The notes: generated by a model from the sequence alone, not told the origin. Counted from the stretch's first letter, positions 19,432-28,349 are shown. The stretch: DNA of 64,000 bases from Methanobacterium spitsbergense (GCF_019931065.1 NZ_JAIOUQ010000003.1:353569-417568); one strand, 5' to 3'. Program-made: numbers and translations.

Positions 19432-19701
19432 CATGTAATAACCGGATATTTAGGATTAAGTTCTAAAAATACAACTGTTTCTGATGGTATTCTCTAAATA
19501 TGAAGGTATAGCCAAAAAATCTAAACAATTGACTTTGAAATAGACTTTCACAATGAATTAGTATCACTTCCTATATATTTTAATTTAAAGATGTTTTTAG
19601 GTGGAGAAGAATTCTGATTTTAATAGACAATGAGCAAAATTTTCACTTGATTTAAAAGAAATATATAGCAACTCATACTAAAACATTTCAAAACTATTGA
19701 C

Positions 19702-20085
19702 TTATGTTAAGTATCTAAAGCACATACTCGTCCATAATCCTGATACCACTATCTTATTTCTGTTTGTTTCTTTAACCGCATTAAAAGTTTTATCATCTTC
19801 AAATGCATCAAAACTTGGAATTTCCCTTGCAAACACTTCTTGATCGGGAAAAATTTCAGTAATCTCTGGAAACACATCCCCGTTACTATGAGGATTAATC
19901 GATGATAAAACAACAGGAACATCAAGAATGCTTGCAGCTTTAGCAGCAAATATAGCAGCATTCTTGATTATTGTCTTATCCCCTGAACTAACACTTTTAA
20001 TCATGGTTGGCTGATAATCCACCAAAACTAAAACACTATTCAAATCAGTTAATAACTCCAATTTTCCTTCGTTTAAATTCACCAA
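19702..20085 (-). pseudogene. 5' part of the split isochorismatase-like cysteine hydrolase gene
   Basis: This part encodes 127 residues of a YcaC-type hydrolase. Asp23 lies in VLVLVDYQP, the region SSINPHSNGDVFPEI is present, and the catalytic Cys122 is in GLWTSMCF. Family homology stops right after Cys-Phe; the last four residues (RYLT) and the stop come from or near the inserted DNA. The missing C-terminal 85 residues are at 14057-14311 on the same strand, in the right order for one original gene. An alternative is two unrelated partial paralogues, but the break points are complementary. The product would lack the C-terminal strands and is unlikely to fold normally. Confidence 0.75.
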
Positions 20086-20280
20086 TATAATTCCTCCATA
20101 AGATCTAAGAAAGATTCAAAATTTTTACATGATATTGACCTATTATAATATTTAGATTGGAGAAGTAATAAATTTTTGTTACTATAGCCAAATCCAAAAT
20201 AAGTGGTTAATAGGGTGTTTTCTTTTATGAATTAAATAATTAAGAAAACTAAATATCCTTTTGATAAGAAATATAAATTC

Positions 20281-20851
20281 ATGAAAATACGATGCCCTTG
20301 GGTAAATGATGATCCATTGATGATGGAATATCATGACAATGAATGGGGAGTTCCCATTCATAATGACAATCTTCTCTTCGAATTCTTGGTATTAGAAGGT
20401 GCACAGGCAGGTTTAAGTTGGAGTACTATACTTAAAAAAAGGGAAAATTATAGATTGGCTTTTGATAATTTCAATCCAGAAAAGGTAGCTGAATATAGCA
20501 GCAAAAAAATTAATGAACTGGAAAATAATACATGCATAGTTCGTAATCGTCTCAAAATCCGTTCTACAGTGATTAATGCCAGATTAATTCTTGACATTCA
20601 AAAAGAGTTTGGAAGTTTCGATAAATATATATGGAACTTTGTTGAAGGGAAAACAATTCAAAATCATTGGAAAACAATGAGAGATATACCTTCATCAACA
20701 TTAGAATCGGAACAAATGGGTTTAGATATGAAAAAAAAGGGGTTTCAAATTTGTTGGCCCCACAATCTGTTATGCATTTATGCAAGCTGTAGGAATGGTA
20801 AACGATCATGTTGTGGATTGTTTCAGGCATTCTGAGTTGAAACAAAGTTAA
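20281..20851 (+). pseudogene. tag: DNA-3-methyladenine glycosylase I, frameshifted near its 3' end
   Basis: The first about 150 codons match Tag well: RCPWVNDDPLMMEYHDNEWG (Zn ligands Cys5 and His18), LEGAQAGLSWSTILKKRENY. At 20731-20742 there is a run of eight A and four G. In the given frame the protein then diverges and stops at 20835. Moving one base forward restores KFVGPTICYAFMQAVGMVNDHVVDC, with the conserved C-terminal His and Cys zinc ligands, to a stop at 20849-20851. So one extra base lies in the homopolymer. It is either a real inactivating mutation or a sequencing or assembly error. Tag removes 3-methyladenine from DNA. The next gene is a second, unrelated alkyladenine glycosylase. 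Confidence 0.85.
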
Positions 20852-20866
20852 ATTGGGATGATCTTA

Positions 20867-21463
20867 ATGAAACTTAAAAGATCATTTTACATGCAGGATA
20901 CAATAGTTGTAGCTAAAGGATTATTAGGCTGCTTTTTAGTCCATAGAACTCTTGAAGGAATAACAAAGGGCAAAATTGTAGAAATAGAAGCTCATATGGG
21001 TCCAAATGATAAGGGAGCCCATTCTTATGGAGGTAGGCATACCCCCCGTATGGATCCTCTTTACAATACAGGAGGATATGCATATATTTTCCAACTACAT
21101 GGGCATAATTACTGTTTTAATGTTGTAACTCAAAAAACAGGAATTCCACAAGCTGTACTTATACGAGGTTTGGAACCTATTCAAGGTTTGGATTTAATGG
21201 CAAAACGTAGGAATATTGATATATCAACAGGTTTGAGAAGTAAATTTAAGAATTTGACTAATGGACCTTCAAAATTATGTCAGGCAATGGATATTGATAC
21301 TTCACTTAACGGGATAGATTTGTGCGGAGATGAACTCTTTATTACATCAGGAAAGACTTTCAATGATGATGAAATCTTGAGTGCTCCAAGGGTAAATATT
21401 GATTATGCAGAAGAATATAAAAATAAAAAATGGCGATTTTTTTTGAAAAAAATGAATTTGTAA
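20867..21463 (+). CDS. 3-methyladenine DNA glycosylase, AAG/MPG family
   Basis: The protein has about 198 residues with the AAG fold signature: VAKGLLGCFLVHRTLEG, the catalytic Glu region KIVEIEAHMG, RMDPLYNTGGYAYIFQLHG and PQAVLIRGLEP. It excises alkylated purines and hypoxanthine by flipping the base. I chose the ATG at 20867 because GGGATGATC precedes it; an ATG at 20858 lies inside that stretch and is possible. It begins 16 bases after the corrected end of tag, so the two glycosylases probably form an operon with overlapping substrate ranges. Confidence 0.88.
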   Translation: MKLKRSFYMQDTIVVAKGLLGCFLVHRTLEGITKGKIVEIEAHMGPNDKGAHSYGGRHTPRMDPLYNTGGYAYIFQLHGHNYCFNVVTQKTGIPQAVLIRGLEPIQGLDLMAKRRNIDISTGLRSKFKNLTNGPSKLCQAMDIDTSLNGIDLCGDELFITSGKTFNDDEILSAPRVNIDYAEEYKNKKWRFFLKKMNL

Positions 21464-21652
21464 GTAAATACCCTAAAATATGACATTATCAAATAATTTA
21501 TGATCAAATGAGGAATAGGTCGGGATCTAAAAAAAATTTATACAATTCATGATATACTCTACTTAAAATTATCAAATAAAAATTTTTCCACTAACCTTAT
21601 TAATCTTGCAAATCTAAAAAAATTATTAAAATAGAGTTAAAGGGGATTGAAA

Positions 21653-22168
21653 TTGTTAAAACGTAAACATGTTTTTCTTGATGACCAAGTAAAAATCAAT
21701 AGAGTTGAGAATAAACTAAAAAAATATGAAAAATTCAAGCCTTACGATCAAAAAACAGTCGAAGAAGACTTTCGTTTACATGAAAAACTGGCACAGCTCA
21801 GTATTGTTGCAAGTAACTTCATGATGACTGGGCATAGCCCAACCATGGTAATGACTAAAAGAGAAGAAGGAGACGAAGTTTTATTACCAGTAGGTGGAGG
21901 ACAAAAAGATAGAGCTCGAGAAATTATATCCAAAATTGATTTCAGAAAACTTTATCGTGGCGGAAAGGGTAGAAAAACAGACCCAATCATGATTATTACA
22001 GCCATTTGTATGTATGTTATGAGACAGGATAACCCTCGAAGAGGTGACATAAAATATTCAAATGATTTTATTAGGAATGTGGGAGTAACAAAGGACATAT
22101 ATAAACACATTAGCGAAAAACTCGACTCTTACATAAAATCTGGAAATCTGATAAGTAGCTCTATATAG
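21653..22168 (+). CDS. Unrecognised protein with a possible TFB-like (cyclin-fold) helical C-terminus
   Basis: The protein has about 171 residues; the TTG start (21653, or 21647) follows AGGGGAT. I do not recognise it. The N-terminal half is charged and Lys-rich with a predicted helix ([21 protein letters not shown]) and a Gly-rich loop ([11 protein letters not shown]). The C-terminal 70 residues ([18 protein letters not shown] to [15 protein letters not shown]) resemble in spacing one cyclin-like repeat of archaeal TFB: an Ala/Ile-rich helix, then a nucleus-like [17 protein letters not shown] segment. That is pattern likeness only. No zinc ribbon is present. It stands alone between the glycosylases and a 450-base gap. 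Confidence 0.55.
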   Translation: MLKRKHVFLDDQVKINRVENKLKKYEKFKPYDQKTVEEDFRLHEKLAQLSIVASNFMMTGHSPTMVMTKREEGDEVLLPVGGGQKDRAREIISKIDFRKLYRGGKGRKTDPIMIITAICMYVMRQDNPRRGDIKYSNDFIRNVGVTKDIYKHISEKLDSYIKSGNLISSSI

Positions 22169-22623
22169 TGATAGCAAAAATAAATGACTATTCTTTTAGA
22201 TAGCTTTTCTTAATTATTTTTATTAAATTGTAACAACCTATAAATTTCTTCTATTGTTTAGGGTTTAGATATCGTACTTGATCAAATAATAGACTGTTTT
22301 TAATAGTTAACTTTGTGAACTAATGTTATTTTATTTCTTTCAAAGTTATTCCAAAAATTTATTCAAAATAACAGTTTAAAATTATTTTATTAATTCTTTG
22401 ATTTACAGAATTTGACATTTCTTAATTTCTATTTTTTTATTATATTTTAAATTAGGATTATTATGTTTCAGGTTTGATTACTGACTATGGCTATTATATG
22501 ATTTTTTATGAATTCAAATTAATGAATAGTTATTTGTTTCATATAACATTTTTAATTACAATGAAAAGGATAATTAATGATTGGAAAACATTAATAGATT
22601 TCAAAGTTTAAGGAGATGGAAAC
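22169..22623. other. AT-rich intergenic region, no gene seen
   Basis: About 450 bases, T-rich and stop-rich in all frames. Apart from an AAGGAGAT ribosome-binding site just before 22624, I see no repeat, hairpin with T run, or RNA gene. Confidence 0.5.
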
Positions 22624-23574
22624 ATGTCACTGGTAATAAACACCACTACCCCCGAGGGAATAGTTCTAGCTGCAGACAGCAGACAAACCTATAGAAATCT
22701 TAAAGGTATGGCTCGTATAGGAAGCGATAATGCTTTGAAACTTTTTCAGATCAACAGTAGGATAGGAGTAGGAATAACTGGTCTTGCATTTCTGGAAGAA
22801 GATGGAGTACTCAAAAATCTGAGTAAATTTATAGAGGAATTCAAAAGAGAGCCCAATGTCGAAAATATGGATGTTGAAGATGTTGCAATCGAACTCCATC
22901 GGATTTTCGATAAAAAATATCAGTGGAAAGAACAGTTAGATCTAGCTGTTGAAAATATTAAAAATGATCTACAAATGAAAGGTTGTGAATTATTAAACAT
23001 TGAAAAAAATCCATATAACATATCTTTCAGTTTCAAAAACCCTCAAGGAGGATTAGAAGAGGGCTTGGCTGGAGTCGATATGATTGAGTTTTTGGTTGCA
23101 GGTTACAACAAAAATGGTTCACACCAAGTTTATGGCTGTTATGTGCCGGGTGAAATACAGAAAAGACGTGATAGTGAAGATAAAAATAATGAATACGGAA
23201 GTTCTTGGATAGGACAGGGAGATGTGGTTTCAAGAATTGTTTTAGGGTTCGATGGACGTATAGCTAATATCCAATTTGCTAAGGAAGCCATGTTAATCCA
23301 AGGAGAGCCAAATATATTCGAAGAATTAAAGAATCTCGAATATGCTATTCAATGGGGTACCATGACTTTACAGGATGGAATTGATTTCTGCACACTCATG
23401 ATACAGACCACATCTGCAATGCAAAGATTCTCTGATGGAATCAATGCAGATCCTGGAGACATGCCTGGAGTTGGAGGACCAATCGACGTCGCAGTTATAA
23501 CACCGGATAATGGATTTGTTTGGATTAACAAAAAAAAGCTTAAATTCGGAGGAAATGAAGTGGAAATTAATTAA
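22624..23574 (+). CDS. Proteasome-like Ntn-hydrolase family protein
   Basis: The protein has 316 residues. The N-terminus resembles a proteasome beta subunit: SLVINTTTPEGIVLAADSRQTY, then KLFQINSRIGVGITGLA. Further proteasome-like segments are VAGYNKNGSHQVYGCYVPG and the C-terminal PIDVAVITPDNGFVWI. A Thr in the TTT at residues 7-9 would be the nucleophile after processing, by analogy. It is longer than a normal beta subunit (about 200 residues) because of a central helical insertion (residues about 75-140). It does not match connectase/DUF2121 at its start as I know that family. Substrate and oligomeric state are unknown. AAGGAGAT is well placed before the ATG. Confidence 0.68.
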   Translation: MSLVINTTTPEGIVLAADSRQTYRNLKGMARIGSDNALKLFQINSRIGVGITGLAFLEEDGVLKNLSKFIEEFKREPNVENMDVEDVAIELHRIFDKKYQWKEQLDLAVENIKNDLQMKGCELLNIEKNPYNISFSFKNPQGGLEEGLAGVDMIEFLVAGYNKNGSHQVYGCYVPGEIQKRRDSEDKNNEYGSSWIGQGDVVSRIVLGFDGRIANIQFAKEAMLIQGEPNIFEELKNLEYAIQWGTMTLQDGIDFCTLMIQTTSAMQRFSDGINADPGDMPGVGGPIDVAVITPDNGFVWINKKKLKFGGNEVEIN

Positions 23575-24097
23575 TGATATTTTTATATTTTCCGAGAGAT
23601 TACAAGCCACAATGAGCAGTCCGGGTTTTGATAAGAAAGGTTTATAGAACTTCCAAATGCCAATATACGTAACTAACGAGGAAAAAACTATTCAAATACT
23701 AATAAATTAGGGTATAAAGGAAAAACAGAATGAAATAAACAAGAAGCAATTGATAATAGTATAATGTTCAACAGTATTTAATATCAGGTTTAGTTAGAAT
23801 ACTGTGATCTCTGGTACGAAATTAAATGCGCAACAGCTATCTTTCTATATAACATCTCTCAAAAGCTTAAACATGGCTATCCTAAAAGATTTTAAATATT
23901 TAGCAATTTTCATTTTTCGATTAAAGATATATTAAAATTCAATTTTATATGATCCCTTCTTAATTGCCCCAAAAATATTTTTTATAAAATTTTTAATTAA
24001 ACATGACAACTTTATAAGTTTTAAAACTGATACTTTTAACGTTAAAGTTTAATTATATATAGTTAACTTTTATTTGAGAATTATTGGAGGGAATTAG
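23575..24097. other. Intergenic region with a palindrome next to the agmatinase promoter
   Basis: No gene is seen in these 520 bases. Near the right end is a perfect 12-bp palindrome TTTAACGTTAAA (24035-24046), directly upstream of a TATA-like TAATTATATAT (about 24050-24060). Then comes GGAGGG before the TTG at 24098. The palindrome could be an operator for the agmatinase gene. Confidence 0.5.
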
Positions 24098-25021
24098 TTG
24101 AATCATTATAATATTGAAAATAAATTTCCTTATTTAGGTATCCCAACATTTTACAATTATCCCCACAGCAAAGATCTGAATGGAATTGATATGGCAATTG
24201 TAGGTGTTCCCTTTGATCATGGGACAACTAACCGGCCAGGTACACGTTTTGGTCCTCGTGCTATCCGTAATGCATCACAAAATTATGGAATTTATTTAGA
24301 TCCCAAATATGGCGCATATGATACTGAACTTAAAAAACATATAATGGGTGGAGTAAAGGCTGTTGACTATGGAGATGTGCCTATTCTACCTACACATACC
24401 CATACAAACATGAGTATGATCAAAGCTACCCTCAAGAATATTGTAGATAAGCATGTTTTTCCTGTTGTCTTCGGTGGAGACCATACTATAACAGCGCCAT
24501 TGCTAGAAGCATTCGATGTTCCACTTGATGTTGTTCATTTCGATACACATCTTGATTTTGTTGATGGTTCTGAGAACATGAAATTTTCTCATTCAAATCC
24601 ACTTAAACGAGCCTCAGAGCTAGAAAATGTGAATAATATAACCCAAATTGGAATTCGAGGCTTTACAGATTTTGAATCTAATTATGAGGAGTCATTAAAT
24701 TATGGTTCAAAAATTATTACTGCTTCAGAAGTTTTCAAAAATGGAACATCTTGGGTTTTAAACCAAATACCAAAATCAGATAACCTTTATGTAACATTTG
24801 ATATAGACGTTCTTGATCCTTCAATTGCTCCAGGAACAGGAACACCAGAACCTGGTGGTTTGAATTACTTTCAAATGAAAGAATTGCTTATCAATTTATA
24901 TTTAAAGGGTGAAATTAAAGGTTTAGATATTGTAGAAGTCAATCCTCTTTTTGATGTATCAGAAATGACTTCTCTACTTGCATCAAGGCTTGTATTTGAC
25001 TTTTTAGGCTCGATATTTTAA
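24098..25021 (+). CDS. speB: Agmatinase (arginase/ureohydrolase family)
   Basis: The protein has 307 residues with the ureohydrolase metal motifs GGDHTI, HFDTHLDF and FDIDVLDPS, and the N-terminal GVPFDHGTTNRPGTRFGPRAIR. Its length and residues fit agmatinase rather than arginase. It hydrolyses agmatine to putrescine and urea, after decarboxylation of arginine by a pyruvoyl enzyme elsewhere. The start is TTG with GGAGGG about nine bases before. It stands as a single gene. Confidence 0.9.
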   Translation: MNHYNIENKFPYLGIPTFYNYPHSKDLNGIDMAIVGVPFDHGTTNRPGTRFGPRAIRNASQNYGIYLDPKYGAYDTELKKHIMGGVKAVDYGDVPILPTHTHTNMSMIKATLKNIVDKHVFPVVFGGDHTITAPLLEAFDVPLDVVHFDTHLDFVDGSENMKFSHSNPLKRASELENVNNITQIGIRGFTDFESNYEESLNYGSKIITASEVFKNGTSWVLNQIPKSDNLYVTFDIDVLDPSIAPGTGTPEPGGLNYFQMKELLINLYLKGEIKGLDIVEVNPLFDVSEMTSLLASRLVFDFLGSIF

Positions 25022-25121
25022 GATTTCAACAATTTTATTAAAGTTTATAATTTTTTTTTAAATATTAAATGAATTCAAAAAATTGCAGAAATTTATTAAC
25101 AAAAAACAAGACATAACACAT

Positions 25122-26102
25122 ATGAAAACCCAATTTGTAATTGATTCCGATGAATATAAAGGTCAATTAAACCTTGCTTTAACCATTAAGAGTGGTCAGA
25201 CTTCACAACCAGCTTGGTTACAAAGAAATGGCTGTTTCATAGAGCTCGTAGAAATAGATGGAATACATTGTCTTATTAAAGCAAAGCAAAAAATTAATGA
25301 TTTGTATGCTCCTTTGGAAATTATTGCTGAATCGGAAGAAAAAGTTGATGAAGAGTCAGTTAGATCTTGTATAATGAATATATTCGGTTTATATGATGAT
25401 CTGGATGAATTAAACAATTATTTAAATAAAGATCCTAAATTAGCACCCACTATCGATTTCTGCAGAGGTTTAAGATTATTCAAAGCCCATAATACTTTTG
25501 AATGTATAATATCTTCTATATCATCAGCTAATTGTTCTATAATCCGATGGAACAAAGCTATTAAAGATATTAAAAAGAAATGGGGAAATAAATATAATTT
25601 TGGGTCTGATACGTTTTACACGTTTCCATCCCCTGCTTATCTTCAAAAAGTACCAGAACATGAATTAGAGGAAATGCAACGGTTAGAAGACACCCTTCCT
25701 AAAGACTATGTCTTTGAAAAGAATCTTAAAAGTTGTGGAGTAGGATATAGGGCCAAATTCATAATAAAAACATCAGAAATGATCCAAAATAATATTAATA
25801 TTAAAAAGTTAGATAAAGAAAGTTATAAAAAAGCATTTGATACCTTGCTTGAACTCCCAGGAGTAGGTCCTAAAGTAGCTGATTGTATTTTATTATATGG
25901 TTTTGGATTTAAAATGGCTTTCCCAGTTGATGTATGGATAGGTCGTATAGTTTCAGAATTGTATTTTAATGGAAAAGAAATTAAGCCACCTAAAGCTCGT
26001 TTATTTGGAATGCAAAAATTTGGAGATTATGCCGGTTATGTTCAACTCTATATGTTTCATTATGCCCGAAAATCCGGTCTTTTAGAGACTTTAAAGAAAT
26101 GA
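25122..26102 (+). CDS. ogg: 8-oxoguanine DNA glycosylase / AP lyase (OGG1-type)
   Basis: The protein has about 326 residues. A helix-hairpin-helix GPD motif, [18 protein letters not shown] followed by FPVDVWIGR, supplies the catalytic Lys (about residue 251) and Asp (about 270), in the same context as human OGG1 (GVGTKVADC, PVDVH). The N-terminal beta domain and the substrate helix ([16 protein letters not shown]) are present. It removes 8-oxoguanine from DNA. I used the ATG at 25122; an in-frame TTG at 25083 would add 13 residues, and neither has a strong ribosome-binding site. Confidence 0.88.
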   Translation: MKTQFVIDSDEYKGQLNLALTIKSGQTSQPAWLQRNGCFIELVEIDGIHCLIKAKQKINDLYAPLEIIAESEEKVDEESVRSCIMNIFGLYDDLDELNNYLNKDPKLAPTIDFCRGLRLFKAHNTFECIISSISSANCSIIRWNKAIKDIKKKWGNKYNFGSDTFYTFPSPAYLQKVPEHELEEMQRLEDTLPKDYVFEKNLKSCGVGYRAKFIIKTSEMIQNNINIKKLDKESYKKAFDTLLELPGVGPKVADCILLYGFGFKMAFPVDVWIGRIVSELYFNGKEIKPPKARLFGMQKFGDYAGYVQLYMFHYARKSGLLETLKK

Positions 26103-26211
26103 AAGCGATTCAGTAATACCAATTATCAAAAATATCTCATAAATTTAGTGTATAAAAAAATGAATTATTAAGTTTTGACAATAATTATATATTCATGACT
26201 TTGGTGATTTC

Positions 26212-26847
26212 ATGGCAGGAATATCCGATAACCTTGAAGAATTCCGGGAACTATCAAGAAAGCATTATAAGAATCTTATAGAAGGACTTAAAGATAAATA
26301 TTGCTGGAAATGTCCAATGCGCACCAACAGTTCAGAAGCTTTTTGCAGAGAAGTGGATAGTTGGATTAGATTATCAGTTGCCTTTGAAATGGGAATTTAT
26401 GACCATATGAGAGATATGGGAATGCCTAACAACTGTCTAGAAGTAATTGCTTCCAAAATTCTTGAAAAAAAGATGAACTCTAATTATCTATCTCCTAAAT
26501 TCCAGAAGCTTATTATTTTAAAGATTGAAGAAAACATGGAACATGGAATAAATTCCGGGGACTTCCTCCTTGTCAATGAAACCCCTAAAACTGTTAAAAA
26601 AGGAGATATAGTATTATTACCTCGCGCATGTCCTTTATCATTAATTTGGTTTTCAAAAACCAATTATATTAATAAAATGCCACTTAAGGTCTTTAAAATT
26701 GTAAAAGTACATCAAAAAGCAGGAGTAAAATATATAACTACCGATAATGATCTTGAAATACCCATAGAATATGTTTATGGTTTAATCATTAAGGTAATTA
26801 ACAATAAAGATCCTATTTTTACTGAACTCCACCTAAAGGACATTTAA
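26212..26847 (+). CDS. Protein with S24/S26 (LexA/signal peptidase-like) fold, no clear catalytic Ser
   Basis: The protein has 211 residues. The N-terminal helical part has a cysteine cluster (YCWKCPMRTNSSEAFC), possibly metal-binding. The C-terminal half is beta-rich: INSGDFLLVNETPKTVKKGDIVLLPRA, then FKIVKVHQKAGVKYITTDND and IPIEYVYGLIIKVI. This is the strand order of the LexA/signal-peptidase barrel (GD-hydrophobic, later G-hydrophobic-VYGLI). The Ser-Lys dyad is not evident, since the SGD Ser is not in the usual position. It may be a non-proteolytic relative. GGTGATTTC precedes the ATG. Confidence 0.55.
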   Translation: MAGISDNLEEFRELSRKHYKNLIEGLKDKYCWKCPMRTNSSEAFCREVDSWIRLSVAFEMGIYDHMRDMGMPNNCLEVIASKILEKKMNSNYLSPKFQKLIILKIEENMEHGINSGDFLLVNETPKTVKKGDIVLLPRACPLSLIWFSKTNYINKMPLKVFKIVKVHQKAGVKYITTDNDLEIPIEYVYGLIIKVINNKDPIFTELHLKDI

Positions 26848-26862
26848 AAATTAATAAATATA

Positions 26863-27132
26863 TTATACAAATTTTAAATACATTAAAACGTACCCAATTG
26901 CATATATAACTGCTATTGCAATTAATATTAGTCCTATTTTACCATTGTCTATTTTATAGTATTGATATGCTCCAAAAATAACTATGAGGATGGCAACTAC
27001 ACTTGAAAGTGCATTATCGAAACTAGTACTATTTATTGTATAAGTGCTTAAGAGTACTCCAACTACCATTAAAAGAGCATTTGTCTGCTTATATGAACCT
27101 ACTAATCTATCTATATCGTTTTTTTCTTCCAT
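26863..27132 (-). CDS. Small three-helix membrane protein
   Basis: The protein has 89 residues: a short charged N-terminus, then three hydrophobic segments (about 19-35, 42-59 and 66-86). No family is recognised. GAGGTT lies about seven bases before the ATG, and the frame is well bounded, so it is probably real. It is convergent with the S24-like gene. Confidence 0.55.
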   Translation of the reverse strand: MEEKNDIDRLVGSYKQTNALLMVVGVLLSTYTINSTSFDNALSSVVAILIVIFGAYQYYKIDNGKIGLILIAIAVIYAIGYVLMYLKFV

Positions 27133-27366
27133 TATTTAACCTCATCTTAAGTAGTAATGTATCATTAAAAATTGTAATAATTCATCAGAATATTTCTTAA
27201 TTAGAGATATAATGTAATAAACTAATTCATTCATAGAAAATTCTTAATTTTAATCTATAGATTATTACAAAGATAATTATAGCTCTGCTATATTCAATTG
27301 AATCATAATAAGAAATATTAATTAAGAATAGAATAAATAAACTTATGTAAGGTGGGTGTGTTAATA

Positions 27367-27942
27367 ATGGGAGATGAGAAAGATAAGCAAGAACTACCGG
27401 ATTATGGAATGGGTTCAGGAATAAGAATAGAAAACAACGATATTATTTCTCTAAAAACTAGGATTGATAGTATTTTACCTAACTCATCCCTTAAGGAAAT
27501 TTCCGACATAGTTATGGAAGAAACTAAACGTCTGACTAACAGTGGAAACTGTTATGTTGCTTATGTTGATCCTTCCAACAAAGATAGTGTTGGAATATCA
27601 TTTTCTCACATGACCGAAAGTTGTCAAATGTATGCAAATCGGGGTGAGGCACGTTTTCAGATAAGGAAAGATGGTACATATGGAGGACTCTTAGGTTATT
27701 CTCTGGACACTGGTGAATCCTTTTATATTCATAATCCAGAAGTTCATCCTGCAGCCCATGGTCTTCCAGAAGGCCATGTTCCAGTATCACAATTTTTATC
27801 TGTTCCTGTTATGTACGATGGTGAAATACTAGGCCAAATCGTACTTGGAAATCCTGAAAATGACTACACAGCGAAAGATGTTGATTTAACTGATGCTGTG
27901 GCCGATATATATGCAATTGCACTTAAAAAATTGTTGTACTGA
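27367..27942 (+). CDS. GAF-domain protein
   Basis: The protein has about 191 residues. After a short charged leader comes a single GAF domain, from about residue 35 ([22 protein letters not shown]) to the end ([21 protein letters not shown], then [20 protein letters not shown]). One Cys is in [10 protein letters not shown] and another in TESCQMYAN. There is no kinase or output domain, so it may bind a small molecule or sense redox with a partner. The ATG at 27367 follows GGTGGGTG; an in-frame GTG at 27352 lies inside that site. Confidence 0.75.
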   Translation: MGDEKDKQELPDYGMGSGIRIENNDIISLKTRIDSILPNSSLKEISDIVMEETKRLTNSGNCYVAYVDPSNKDSVGISFSHMTESCQMYANRGEARFQIRKDGTYGGLLGYSLDTGESFYIHNPEVHPAAHGLPEGHVPVSQFLSVPVMYDGEILGQIVLGNPENDYTAKDVDLTDAVADIYAIALKKLLY

Positions 27943-27986
27943 ATCAAAAAATATGAATGATATGGCTGTTAGCCATATATCCAAAT

Positions 27987-28349
27987 TTATTTTATAATGT
28001 ATATGTGTCCTTCAATAACTTTTCCATTTGGAGAAACATACTTCATGTGTACTGAAGCACCTTTTTTACCTTCAAATGTAAAAATATCAACTCCACCTGA
28101 ACCACATATAATTGGATTATCCGGAATATATTTCTTACTAACCAATTTTACTTTAGAATGGTTGTATTCTGCTACCCAATGATATCCAGTTGATGGATTG
28201 CATGGTAAACTAACAGTTAAATAATGGCCATGACTATTTAAACCTGTCATGTCTACACTGGTATTTTTATCTGTAGATGTACTTGCAAAAGACCCGGAGA
28301 TCATTGCGAAACATATAAATACTGCAAATATTGCTACAATTTTTTTCAA
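27987..28349 (-). CDS. Secreted chagasin-type cysteine protease inhibitor (I42 family)
   Basis: The protein has 120 residues: a signal peptide (residues 1-22, KKIVAIFAVFICFAMI), then an Ig-like inhibitor domain. The first inhibitory loop, NPSTGY, is at 51-56 and the second, GSGG, at 83-86. The third loop (RPW in chagasin) is replaced by SPNG at about 106-109. Such proteins block papain-family peptidases. It starts at TTG after GAGGTGGT. Its target here is unknown; extracellular cysteine peptidases of other organisms or pseudomurein peptidases are possible. Confidence 0.82.
   Translation of the reverse strand: MKKIVAIFAVFICFAMISGSFASTSTDKNTSVDMTGLNSHGHYLTVSLPCNPSTGYHWVAEYNHSKVKLVSKKYIPDNPIICGSGGVDIFTFEGKKGASVHMKYVSPNGKVIEGHIYIIK

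Larger units (their letters stand above)
14308..19710. other. Inserted accessory segment carrying two adhesin-like genes
   Basis: About 5.4 kb lie between the two halves of the hydrolase gene. Imperfect 14-bp direct repeats sit at the break points: GTATGTAAAGTACA at 14294-14307 and GTATCTAAAGCACA at 19711-19724 (12 of 14 identical). They could be an old target duplication, or simply homologous codons from both sides. The segment holds two tandem copies of an adhesin-like gene with its own promoter-like leader and terminator, and has an A/C-rich coding strand unlike the neighbours. I see no transposase, integrase or terminal inverted repeats, so the insertion mechanism is unknown. Confidence 0.6.

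Noticed and set aside
14308..19710. Insertion sequence or integrative element
   Set aside because: No transposase, integrase, terminal inverted repeats or tRNA attachment site is visible, so I call it an inserted segment of unknown mechanism.
20573..20845. 90-residue minus-strand frame across tag
   Set aside because: The plus-strand Tag similarity, including the restored frame, explains this sequence.
22624..23574. Connectase (DUF2121) assignment
   Set aside because: The N-terminus and length do not match that family as I know it; only the broader Ntn/proteasome similarity is supported.
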